A stretch of DNA of 64,000 bases from Tistlia sp040905785 (GTDB taxonomy: Bacteria; Pseudomonadota; Alphaproteobacteria; Kiloniellales; DSM-21159), in assembly GCF_040905785.1 (NCBI RefSeq), contig NZ_JBBDQW010000061.1:1-64000 (forward strand), in the 5' to 3' direction. The notes under the pieces are model-generated. The model ran no database searches. It saw only the letters and a list, made by a program, of their open reading frames with translations, and was not told where the DNA came from. The position numbers and the translations under genes are program-made. Every line of letters begins with the position of its first letter. Within the stretch, counting starts at the first letter, position 1. Of this stretch, positions 32,728 through 44,700 are shown piece by piece.

Positions 32728-35700
32728 ATGACCGACGATCCGGCAGAGCATTTCAAGCGCGCCTCGGGGCTCTTCGAGCGCGCCTCGGGCGCGATGGCCC
32801 GCCTCGGCCTGGCCGACTTCGCCGAGGCCGAGGCGGTCGCCGCGGATCCCTGCTTCGGCGCCCTGCGCCGGCTGGCCGACGACCCGGCCGTGGCGCCGCT
32901 CGAGCTCCTGACGGCGGCCGCGGCGGCGGGGCTGCTGCCGGGCCGCCAGCCGCCGGAGGACCTTGCCGAGGCCGCCGCGCGCAAGCGCGACCTGCTGCAG
33001 CACCTTGAGCGCCGCGACTTCCGCGTCCGGCCGGCCGCGGCCGGGGACCTGCCGGCCCTGCAGCTGCTGGAGCGGCGCTGCTGGCCGCGCGGCCTGCGCA
33101 CGCCCAAGGCGGTCCTGGCCCGGCGCATCGCCCGGCATCCCGAGGGGCAGCTGGTGCTGCTGGTCGGCGAGATCCTGGCCGGCGTCATCTATTCCCAGCG
33201 CATCGCCGAGGCCGGGGCGCTCGAGGGCATGACCGCGGCCCGGGTCGACCGGCTGCACGACCCGGCCGGCGCCACCGTCCAGCTGCTCGCGGTCAACATC
33301 CTGCCGGAGATGCAGGAACGCACCCTGGGCGACCAGCTGCTGGAGCTGATGCTGGTGCGCTGCAGCCTGGAGCCGGGCGTCGAGGCCGTGGTCGCGGTGA
33401 CCCTCTGCCGCAACTTCGACGCCGCGGAAGGTGTTTCGCTGGCGGACTACCTCGCCCGGCGCAACGCCCAGGGCGTGCTCGCCGACCCGATCCTGCGCTT
33501 CCACGAGCTGCACGGCGCGACGGTCGAGCGGCCGCTGCCCGGCTACCGGCCCGCCGACCTGAAGAACCAGGGCTGCGGCGTGCTGGTCCGCTACGACATC
33601 CATCGCCGCCGCCGCCGCGACCTGCTGGCGTCCCCGCCGGGCCGGGCGCCGCAGGCGGCGGGGAAAACGCCGAGCCGGGCCGCGATCCGCGCCGGGGTCG
33701 AAGCCTCGGTCGGCGCCTGCCTGGGCGAGGGCGGGCAGGCGGCCTTCGCCTTCGACCGGCCGCTGATGGAGATGGGCCTGGACTCGGCCGGCCTGCTGGA
33801 GCTGGGCGAGCGGCTCGCCCACCGCTTCGGGGTGGCTTTGAGCCCCGGCTTCTTCTTCCGCTTCAACACCGCCGGAAAGGTCGCCGATCACCTCTGCGAA
33901 GAGCTCGCGCCGGTGCGGGCGAGGCCCGCGAAAGGCAGGGGGCGGGCCGCGCGCCCCGCGAAGGCCGCCAAAGGCGGCGCCGACTCACCTGAGGCTGCAT
34001 TGCGCGACGCCGGCGCGCGCGACGTCGCCGTCGTCGGCCTGGCCTGCCGGCTGCCCGGCGGCCTCGACACACCCGAGGACCTCTGGGCCTGCCTGCGCGA
34101 CGGCCGCTCGGTGCTCGGCGAGCTGCCGGCCGGCCGCTGGCGCTGGCCCGCGGGCATCGAGCCGGAGGGGCGGCACCGCGGCATCGCGCGCGGCGGCTTC
34201 CTGGAGGACGTCGCGGCCTTCGACGCGCCCTTCTTCCGGATCTCGCCGGCCGAGGCCGAGACCATGGACCCGCAGCAGCGCCTGCTGCTGGAGCTCTGCT
34301 GGCAGGCGATCGAGCAGGCCGGCTACGCGCCGGCCGCCCTGGCCGGCAGCCGGACCGGCGTCTTCGTCGGCGCCAGTGGCTCCGACTACGCCCGGCTGCT
34401 GGACCGCTCAGAGCGGCCGACCGAGGCGCACTACGGCACCGGCAGCGCGATGGCGGTGCTGGCCAACCGCATCTCCTATTTCTACGACCTCAACGGCCCC
34501 AGCCTGCTGCTCGACACGGCCTGCTCCAGCTCCTTGGTGGCGCTGCACGAGGCGGTGCGCTCGCTGGCAGACGGCGAGTCCGAGCAGGCGCTGGTCGCGG
34601 GCGTCAACCTGCTCCTGCATCCGGCCAACACGCTCGCCTACTACCAGGCCGGCATGCTCTCGAAGCAGGGCCAGTGCCGCCCCTTCGACGCCGAGGCCGA
34701 CGGCTACCTGCGCAGCGAGGGCGCGGTCGTGCTGCTGCTCAAGCCGCTCGCCGCCGCCCTGGCCGACGGCGACCGGGTCCAGGCGGTGATCAAGGGCACG
34801 GCCTGCAACCACGGCGGCCAGGCCGGCGGCCTGACCGTGCCCAACCCCGAGCAGCAGGCCCGGCTGCTGCGGGCGGCCTGGCGCGCGGCGGGCATCGAGC
34901 CCACCGACCTCGGCTATCTCGAGGCCCACGGCACCGGCACCCCGCTCGGCGACCCGCTCGAGGTCCAGGGCATCCTCCAGGCCTTCGCCGAGGCGGGGGC
35001 GGAGCGACCGCCGTCGGCCGCACCCTGCGGCCTGGGCTCGGTCAAGAGCAACCTCGGGCACCTCGAGGCCGCCGCCGGCCTCGCCGGCCTGCTCAAGGCG
35101 GTGCTCTGCCTGCAGCGGCGCGCCTTGCCGGCGAGCCTGCACCTCCGACGCCTCAATCCCGAGATCGCGCTCGACGGCAGCGGCCTCGAGATCGTCGAGC
35201 GCCTGCGGCCCTGGGCCGCGCCCGCCGCGGGCGCGCCGCGCCTCGCCGGCGTCAGCAGCTTCGGCTCCGGCGGCACCAACGCCCATGTCGTCGTCGCCGA
35301 GGCCCCGCAGGTCCCGGAAGCGGGGGCGCAGGCGGGATCGGCAGCGGGTGCGGACGAGGGGCCGTTGCTCTTCCTCTTGTCGGCGCGGACCCCGGCGCAG
35401 CTGCAGGCCTACGCCCGGCGCTATCTCGACTGGCTGACCGCCGGGCCCGGCCGCTCGGTGCCGCTGGCCGACCTCGCCTGGCAGCTGCAGACCGGCCGCC
35501 AGGCCCTGGAGGAGCGCCTGGCGCTGGTCGTCGCCGGCCGGGAGGAGCTGGTCGCGGCCCTCAACGCCTTCTGCGCCGACCCGGCCCGCGGCCATTCCAC
35601 CCAGGGCGCGACCGCCAACAGGGCCACGCCCGGCCGCTTCGGCGAGCTGACGCGCGGCGAGGCGGGGTGGGCCTTCGTCGAGGCGCTGGCGGCCGAGGGC

Positions 35701-38700
35701 GACCTGGAGCGCCTCGGACTGCTCTGGCTGGCCGGCGCCGAGGTCGACTGGTCGCTGCTCCATCCCTCGGGCGCGCCGGCGCGGCGGCGGCTCGACGTGC
35801 CGACCTATCCCTTCGCCCGCCACGCCTACTGGCTGCCCGGCGAGCCGCTGCCGGCGGAAGTTGGCGCGGCCGGCGAGGAGGTTCCGTCCGGGGAGACGGA
35901 AGGACCGCCGGCGATCCTGCTGGCACCGGTCTGGCGTGCGCTGAGCGCCCGGGAGACGCTGCCGGAGGCACTCTTCCCCGCGCCCGAGGCCCGGGTGCTG
36001 GCCATCGGTCCCAGCAACTGGAAGGAACGCGCCGGCGCGGCGCTCCCGGCCTCGACGCAATGGCTGGAGATCGACCCCGAGGCCTCGATCCCCGTTCTGA
36101 CCGACCGGCTCCGCGCGCTCGAACCCTTCGACCGGATCCTGTGGCTGGCGCGGCCCGAGCCAGCCGGCGAGGCGGCCCTGCTGGAGCGGCAGGAGTCCGG
36201 CCTGCTCTTCCTGTTCCGGCTGGTCAAGGCGCTGCTCGCGCTCTCCCGGGACGAGCGGCCCCTGGACTGGACGGCGGTCACCTGGCGCAGCCAGGCCGTC
36301 TTCGGCAGCGAACGGCCGGAGCCGGCCGACGCCGGCGTTCCCGGCTTCCTCGGCGCCCTGGCCGGGGAGGTGCCGCTCTGGAGGGTGCGCTGCCTCGACC
36401 TGGAGGACGCGCAGGACTGGCCGCTCCCGGACCTGCCTTCGGCCGAGACCGCGCCCAGCGGCGAGGTGCTCGCCAGGCGAAGCGGGCAGTGGTTCCGGCG
36501 CCGCCTCGGGCCTGTCGAGGCACTGCCCGACGGCCCGCCCGCCTATCGCCAGAACGGCGTCTACGTCGTCGTCGGCGGCGCCGGCGGCGTGGGTGAAGCC
36601 TGGACGCGCCACCTCGTCGAGCACTTCCAGGCCCAGGTCGTCTGGATCGGCCGGCGCCCGGCGGACGCCGCGATCCGCGCCAAGCTCCAGGCGCTGGCCG
36701 CGCTCGGGCCGGCGCCGCTCTACCTCGCCGCCGACGCCTCGGATCCGGCGGCCCTGGCGGCCGCCCACGCGGAGATCAAGCGGCGCTGGCCGGCGGTCCA
36801 CGGTGTCGTCCAGGCCGCCGTCGGCGCCTTCGACCGCAGCCTCGCCGAGACCGAAGAGGCGCACTTCCGCGAGGTCCTTTCGGCCAAGGTCGAGGCCAGC
36901 GTCCGGGTCGCGCAGGCCTTCGAGGACGAGCCGCTCGACTTCCTGCTGTTCTTCTCCTCGGTCGTCGCCCTGGAGCGCAACGGCGGCCTCAGCGGCTACG
37001 CCGCCGGCGGCGCCTTCGCCGACGCCCTGGCGCTCTCGCTGCGCGGCCGGCGGCCCTATCCGGTCCAGGTCGTCAACTGGGGGCACTGGCAGATCGGCAG
37101 CGCGGCGGCGCTCTCCGAGGCCGCCAAGACGCGCCTGCGGCTGGGCGGCGTCCTGCCGATCCGCCCGGACGAGGCGATGGAGGCGCTGCAGCGCCTGCTC
37201 GGCGCGCCGCTCGGCCAGGTCGCCCTGCTGCGGAACCGCCGGATCGAGGCGCTGCCCCTGGTCGACACCGCCCGCAGTCTGCGGGTCCAGGCCGGTCCCG
37301 CCGTCCCCCGGCCGCTGCCGGCGCCGGTCGCGGCGACGGCGGCCGAGGTCGAGTCCCTGAAGCCAGTCAGCCTCTTCGCCAACGTGGCGCTGGAGGCGCG
37401 GCTCGCCGATCTCTTCGCCGCGACGCTGAACTCTCTGGGACTGACCGAGGGGTCGGAAAGCGGTCCCGCCGGCTTCCACGGACAATGGCTTGAGGCTGGG
37501 CGGGCGCTGCTGGCCGAGCGCGCCGGCGCCGCGCCGCCCGACCTGGCGCAGGCCTGGCGCGACTGGGAGGCGGCCAAGGCCGCGGAGTTGGCCGGGCCCG
37601 ACCTCGAGGCGGCGGTCGCGCTGGCCGAGGATTGCCTGCGGCGGCTGCCCGAGATCCTGTCGGGGCGCCTGCGCGCCACCGACCTGCTGTTTCCCGAGGC
37701 CTCCATGGCGCGGGTCGAGGGCGTGTACGGCGGCAACGCCGTCGCCGACCACTTCAACGGCCAGCTCGCCGAGGCGCTGGCCGCCGCCGTCGAGGCCCGC
37801 CAGCGCGAGGAGCCCCGGGCGCGCCTCAGGATCCTCGAGGTCGGCGCCGGTACCGGCAGCACCACGGCCCTGGTCCTGCCGCGCCTCGCGCCCTACGCCG
37901 GCCGCATCGCCGAGTACGCCTTTACCGACCTCTCGAAGGCCTTCCTGTTCCACGCCGAGGCGCGCTTCGGCGACTGCCCCTTCCTGCGGCCGCGGCTGTT
38001 CGACCTGGAGAGGCCGCTGGCCGGGCAGGGACTGGAGGCGGGCGCCTACGACCTGGTCGTCGCGACCAACGTGCTCCATGCCACGCGCGACATCCGGCGC
38101 ACCCTGGCCGGCTGCAAGGCGGCGCTCGGCCGCGGCGGCCTGCTGCTGCTCAACGAGCTCGCCGGCCGCTCGCTCTTCGCGCACCTGACCTTCGGCCTGC
38201 TGGAGGGCTGGTGGCTGGCCGAGGACCGGCCGCTGCGCATGCCCGGCGCGCCCGGCCTCTACCCGGAGACCTGGCGGCGGGTGCTGGCGCAGGAGGGCTT
38301 CGACGAGGTCAGCTTCGCAGACCCCCACTCCCACGTCCTCGGCCAGCAGGTGATCCTCGCCCGCAGCGACGGCCTCGCCTGGCAGCAGGCCCGGCCGGCT
38401 GCCGCTGCGCCGGTTGCGCCTGCGGCGCCGGCCGGCGAGGAAGCCCAGGAGGCGGGCGCGGTTCCCGAGCTGAAGCGGGCGGCCGAGCAGCACCTGAGGC
38501 GCCTCGTCGCCAAGGTGCTGCGCATGGACCCCGAGGCGCTCGACCCGCGCGAGCCGCTCGAGGCCTACGGCATCGACTCGATCCTGATCGGCCAGATCAC
38601 CGCGGCCCTGCGCGGGTCCTTCCCCGAGGTCGGCGCGACGCTGCTCTTCGAGTGCCAGACCGTCGGCGCGCTCGCCGACCACCTGCTGCGCACCAGCCGC

Positions 38701-41700
38701 GACCGGGTGCGCCGCGTGACCGGATTGTCGGAAGTCCCGGCACCGCCTGCCGCCTCGCCTGTCGCGGCGCCTCTTTCCGGGCCGCCCGCTTCCGCCGTGG
38801 CCGAAGCGGCGCCGGAGCCGATCGCCGTCATCGGCATGAGCTGCCGCTTCCCGCAGGCCGACGGCCTCGAGGCCTACTGGCGGGTGCTGAGCGCGGGCGA
38901 GAGCTGCATTCGCGAGGTGCCGGCCGACCGCTGGCCGCTGGAGGGCTTCTTCGAAGCCGACTCCGAGGTCGCGGTCGCGCAGGGCCGCAGCTACGGCAAG
39001 TGGGGCGGCTTCCTCGAGGAGGTCACCGCCTTCGACCCGCTGTTCTTCAACATCTCGCCGAAGGAGGCGGTCGGCATCGATCCCCAGGAGCGGCTGTTCC
39101 TGCAGACCGCCTGGGCGACCCTGGAGGATGCCGGCTACACGCGCGAGCGGCTGGCGCGGGACTTCGACCGGCGGCTCGGCGTCTTCGTCGGCATCACGCG
39201 CACCGGCTTCGACCTCTTCGGCCCCGACCTGTGGCGGCGCGGCGAGCGGCTGCAGCCGCACACCTCCTTCAGCTCGGTCGCCAACCGCCTGTCCTACTTC
39301 CTCGACGCGCGCGGCCCGAGCGTGCCCGTCGACACCATGTGCTCCTCCTCGCTGACGGCGATCCACCAGGCCTGCCAGAGCCTGCGCGCCGGCGAGTGCC
39401 GCCTGGCGCTGGCCGGCGGCGTCAACCTCTACCTCCACCCCTCCGGCTACGTCGGCCTCAGCGCTTCGCGCATGCTCTCGCCCGACGGCCTCTGCCGCAG
39501 CTTCGGCAAGGGCGGCAAGGGGTTCGTGCCCGGGGAGGGCGTCGGCGCCGTGCTGCTCAAGCCGCTGTCCCGCGCCCTCGCCGACGGCGACCGGATCTAC
39601 GCGACGATCCGCGCGACCCACGTCAACCACGGCGGCAAGACCAACGGCTATACCGTGCCGAACCCCCTGGCCCAGGCCGAGCTGGTCGGCGAGGCGCTGC
39701 GCAAGGCCGGGCTCGGCGCGCGCGCGGTCAGCTGCCTCGAGGCCCATGGCACCGGCACCGAGCTCGGCGACCCGATCGAGGTCGCCGGCCTGACCCGCGC
39801 CTTCCGGGAGACGACGCAGGACAGCGGCTTCTGCAGCCTGGGCTCGGCCAAGTCGACCATCGGCCACCTGGAGGCGGCGGCCGGCATCGCCGGCTTCATC
39901 AAGGTCGTGCTGCAGCTGCGACACCGCCAGCTGGCGCCCAGCCTGCACGCCGCCGAGACCAACCCCGAGATCGACTTCGCCGCGACGCCCTTCTTCGTCC
40001 AGCAGGCGCTGGCGGACTGGCCGCGGCCGAGGCTGCCGGGACCGCAGGGCCCGGAGGAGGCGCCGCGCATCGCCGGCCTCTCCTCCTTCGGCGCCGGCGG
40101 CGCCAACGCCCACGTCATCCTCGAGGAGTACGAGGAGCCCGAGGCGCCGTCGGCAGAGGCGGGCCGCTTCCCCATCGTGCTGTCGGCCCGCAGCGAGGAG
40201 CGGCTGAAGGCCTATGCCGCCCGCCTGGCCGATTTCCTGGCGGCGCGCCTGGCCGCCGGTGAGGCGCCCGAGCTCGCCGACCTGGCCTACACGCTGCAGG
40301 TCGGCCGCGAGGCGATGGACCATCGACTGGGCCTGGTCGCGGACTCGCCGGAGGCGCTGCGCGCGCGGCTCGAGGCTTTTGCCGCCGGGTCCGAGGTCGC
40401 CGAGTCCGGGCGTGCGGGCCTCCACCTCGGCCACGCCCGCCAGGCCCGGGAGATCGCCGGCGCCGGGGAGGCGGCGCTGCAGGAGCGGCTCGCCGGCTGG
40501 TTCGCCGCCGGCGAGCACGATCGCCTGCTGAGCTTCTGGACGAAGGGTGTATCGGTCGACTGGGAGGCCCTGCAGCGCGGCCGTCGGGCTGCCGGGCGCC
40601 TGCCCCGGCGCATCGCCCTGCCGAGCTATCCCTTCGCCACGACCCGCTACTGGCTGCCGATCCCGGCAGCGGAGGTCGAGACCGCGCCGGAGCCCGCACC
40701 GCCGGCCCAGACCGTCGCGGCGGCACCCTTGCCGGCACCCGCCGCGACCTTCGCGAAGCCCCACGCCGTCGTCCTGCGCGACCCGGCCTCGGTGCCGACC
40801 CGCTTCCCGCAACCGGCGGCGGCCGGGCAGCGCACCCTAAGAAAGTTGTCGAGCTTCGGCCCGCAAGCCCTGGAACCGCTTGGACAAGAGGCGGCGCTGG
40901 TGCTGCAGGATCTCGGCGAGGGCCTCGTCTCGGTCGGGCCGGATCCGGCCGATGCGCGCCCGCTCGATCCCGAGGCCGCCTGCGCCGCTCTCGTCGCCTG
41001 CCTCGGCTGGCTCGGCGGCCAGGGGGAGGCCGGGTCGAAGGTGCTGCTGCTGAAGGGACTCGACCGGCTGCTGGCCGACAGCCCGTCGTCGGCCTCGGTC
41101 CGGATGGCGGCCGAGGCGCTGGCCGCCTGCGCGCTGCCGGTCGTGGCCGTGCTGGAGGGCGAGATCCGCGGCGCCGCCGCCACCCTGGCCGAGGCCTGCG
41201 ACCTGGCGATCTGCAGCACCGAAGGCACCTACGCCTTCGGCTCGGCAGCGGCGCTGCCCGGCAGCGAGCTCCGTCAGGCCGGCTTCACCCTGCCGGTCGT
41301 GGCCACGGACGAGCTCGAGGCGCGCGCGCTCGAGTTGGCGCGCAGCATCGCGCGCGGCTCGGCGCCGGCCCTGGCCGCGCTCAAGGGGCATCTGGCACGG
41401 GACGGAAGCGCGCTCGCCCCGCGCGGGCAGGGCGGGACGCTGGCGGCCGACCTCGCCGGACCCGCGCGCGCGGAGGCGGCGGGCGCGCCCAGGCGCATCG
41501 CCCTCGACTCCGCGGTCGTGACCCTCGAGGCCTACCCCGACGGGGTCGCCGTGATGACGCTCTGCGAGCGGGCGAGCCGCAATACCTTCTCGCCGGCCTT
41601 CGTCGAGGGCGTCCTGGAGGCCTTCGAGCGGATCGACGGCGATCCCGGCCTCAAGGTCGTGGTGCTGACCGGCTTCGAGTCCTACTTCGCCTGCGGCGGC

Positions 41701-44700
41701 ACCCGCGAGGGCCTGCTGGCGATCCAGGGCGGCCGCGCGCGCTTCACCGACGAGCAGAGCTACAGCCGGCCGCTCGCCTGCGAGATCCCGGTGATCGCGG
41801 CGATGCAGGGCCACGCCATCGGCGCCGGCTGGGCGATGGGCCTGTTCTGCGACGCCGCCGTCTACAGCGAGGAGAGCGTCTACCAGAGCCCCTACATGCT
41901 CTACGGCTTCACGCCGGGCGCCGGCTCGACGCGGGTCTTCCCGGAGCGCCTGGGCGCGGGCCTCGGCCGCGAGGTCCTGTTGACCGCCCGCGAGTACCAG
42001 GGCCGCGAGCTGCGCGCGCGCGGCCTCGGCCCGGTGCTGCCGCGCCGCGAGGTCCTGGGCCACGCGCTCGCCCTGGCGCACCGCCTGGCGAGCTCGAGCC
42101 GGCAGGCCCTGGTCGAGGACAAGCGCAGCCGCAGCGCGGCGCTGCGCGCCAGCCTGCCCGCGGTCTTCGAGCGCGAGCTGGCGCTGCACGACCGGACCTT
42201 CGTCGGCAACCCCGAGGTCATCGAGCGGATTGCCCGCCACTTCGAGGGCGCCGCGCCGGAGCCGGCGACACCGCCGGCTGACCGCGGGTCGGCGCCCACG
42301 CCCGGCGCGCTGTGCGAGATCCTGCGCGAGACCCTGGCCGCCGAGCTGCAGATGGCGCCGGAGCAGATCGAGGAGGAGACTCCCTTCATCGACCTGGGCC
42401 TGGACTCGATCGGCGCCGTCACCTGGGTGCGCCGGCTCAACGAGCGGCTCGGCCTTTCCCTGGCCGCGACCAGGGCCTACAGCCACCCGAACCTGCTGCG
42501 CTTCTCGGCCTTCGTCCTGGCCGAGCTGGGCGGAGACCGGCCGGAGGCCGAGGCCGGCACCGGCCTGCAGGACGCCGAAGAGCTGCGGGCCTGGCTGCGC
42601 GAGACCCTGGCCCGGGAGCTGGGGATGGCGCCGGGCGAGCTCGACGAGGACGCCAAGTTCATCGACCTCGGCCTCGATTCCATCGCCGCTGTCACCTGGA
42701 TTCGGGCGATCGCCGAGCGCTACGGCCTGGCCGTCGCCGCGACGCGCGTCTACAGCCACCCGACGCTCGCCGAGTTCCACCGCCACCTGGTCGAGCTCGG
42801 CCGGCAGCAGGGCGTCTTCGGTGGCTCGGGCACGCCGGCGGCCGTCGCGGCCCCCCGCGCCGCGCCGCCGGCGCATGAGCCGGTCCTGCTGCACGCCTTC
42901 CCCCTGACGCCTGCCGCGGCGCCGCACCCGGCGCCCGACATCCCGGCGCCAGCGGTCCCGACGGCCGCGACCCAGGCCGCCACCACGCAGCCGATCGCCA
43001 TCGTCGGCATGGCCGGCCAGTTCCCCAAGGCCGGCGACCTCCGCCAGTTCTGGCGAAACCTCGCGGAGGGACGGGACTGCGTGTCGGAGATCCCGCCGTC
43101 GCGCTGGCCGCTCGAGGACTACTACGACGCCGACCGCAGCGCGCCCGGCAAGACGGTCTGCCGGCGCATGGGCCTGCTCGAGGACATCGACCGCTTCGAC
43201 CCCCTGTTCTTCGGCATCGCGCCCGCCGAGGCCGAGCTCATGGACCCGCAGCAGCGGCTGTTCCTGGAGAATAGCTGGCGCTGCATCGAGGACGCCGGCT
43301 ACGACCCGCAGGCCCTGGCCGGCAGCCGCTGCGGCGTCTTCGTCGGCTGCGGTGCCGGCGACTACCACCAGCTGCTGGCCGGGCAGCCGCCGAGCGCCCA
43401 GGGGCTGATCGGCGAGTCGGTGGCCATGCTGCCGGCGCGCATCGCCTACGTCCTCGACCTGCAGGGGCCCTGCCTCGCCATCGACACGGCCTGCTCGGCC
43501 TCCCTGGTCGCCATCGCCAATGCCTGCGACAGCCTGGTGCTCGGCGACAGCGACCTGGCGCTCGCCGGCGGCGTCTACGTCGTCACCGGCCCCGACATCC
43601 ACGTCAAGATGAGCCAGGCCGGCATGCTGTCCCCGGACGGCCGCTGCTACAGCTTCGACCAGCGCGCCAACGGCTTCGTGCCCGGCGAGGGCGTCGGCGT
43701 GCTGCTGCTCAAGCGCCTGGCCGACGCCGAGCGCGACGGCGACGACATCCGCGCCGTGATCCGCGGCTGGGGCGTGAACCAGGACGGCCGGACCAACGGC
43801 ATCACCGCGCCGAACCAGGAGTCCCAGACCCGCCTGGAGGTCGGCGTCTACCGCAAGTTCGTCCTCGATCCCGAGCGCATCGGCCTGGTCGAGGCGCACG
43901 GCACCGGCACCAAGCTCGGCGATCCGATCGAGGTCGAGGCGCTCCGCGCGGCCTTCGGAAGCTTCACCGACCGGCGCGGCTTCTGCGCCCTAGGCTCGGT
44001 CAAGAGCAACCTCGGCCACCTGGCGACGGCCGCCGGCGTCACCGGCGTCGTCAAGACGGTGCTGGCGCTGCAGACGGGCCTGCTGCCGCCGACCATCAAC
44101 CACGAGACGCCGAACGAGCACATCGCGCTCGAGGACAGCCCCTTCTACGTCAACACCGACTGCCGGCCCTGGCCCGCCGGGGCCGGGGGCGAACGCCTCG
44201 CCGCCGTCAGCTCCTTCGGCTTCAGCGGCACCAACGCGCACCTGGTGCTGGGCGAGGCGCCGCCGCGCCCGCCCGCCGCCGGGATGGCCGAGGGACCGGT
44301 GCTCTTCCCGCTGTCGGCGCGCAGCCCCGAGCAGCTGGCGCGCTATGCCGGCGCCCTTGCCGAGTGGCTGGCCGAGGAGCCGGAGGCGGCGAGCCTAGCC
44401 GAGCTCGCCCATACCTTCCAGACGGGCCGGCCGGCCTTCCGCCACCGCCTGGCGATCCTCGCCGCCACCCGCGAGGAGCTGCGCGAGCGGCTGTCGGCCT
44501 GCGCCGCGAACGACCTCGGTGACCCGCACTGCTGGACCGGCGAGGCCGGCAAGGCCGTGCCGCCCACCTCGGCGCGGGCGCCGGGGCCAGCCGACCTGGC
44601 GGGCCTGGCCGCGCGCTGGGTCGCGGGCGAGCCGGTCGAATGGCGCCGGCTGCACCGGCCCGGGCAGGCGCGCCGCCGCCACGGCCTGCCGAGCTATCCC

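Noticed and set aside
35300..36540. Possible DH or AT domain between KS1 and KR1
   Set aside because: The stretch lacks the GHSxG motif of ATs and the HxxxGxxxxP motif of DHs; it is the post-KS linker plus the structural half of the KR.
34408..40812. Minus-strand open frame of 2134 codons inside the first PKS gene
   Set aside because: It is a shadow of the plus-strand KS-KR-MT-ACP-KS coding sequence with no recognisable motif. The same applies to the frames at 40837-43899 and 44395-47409.
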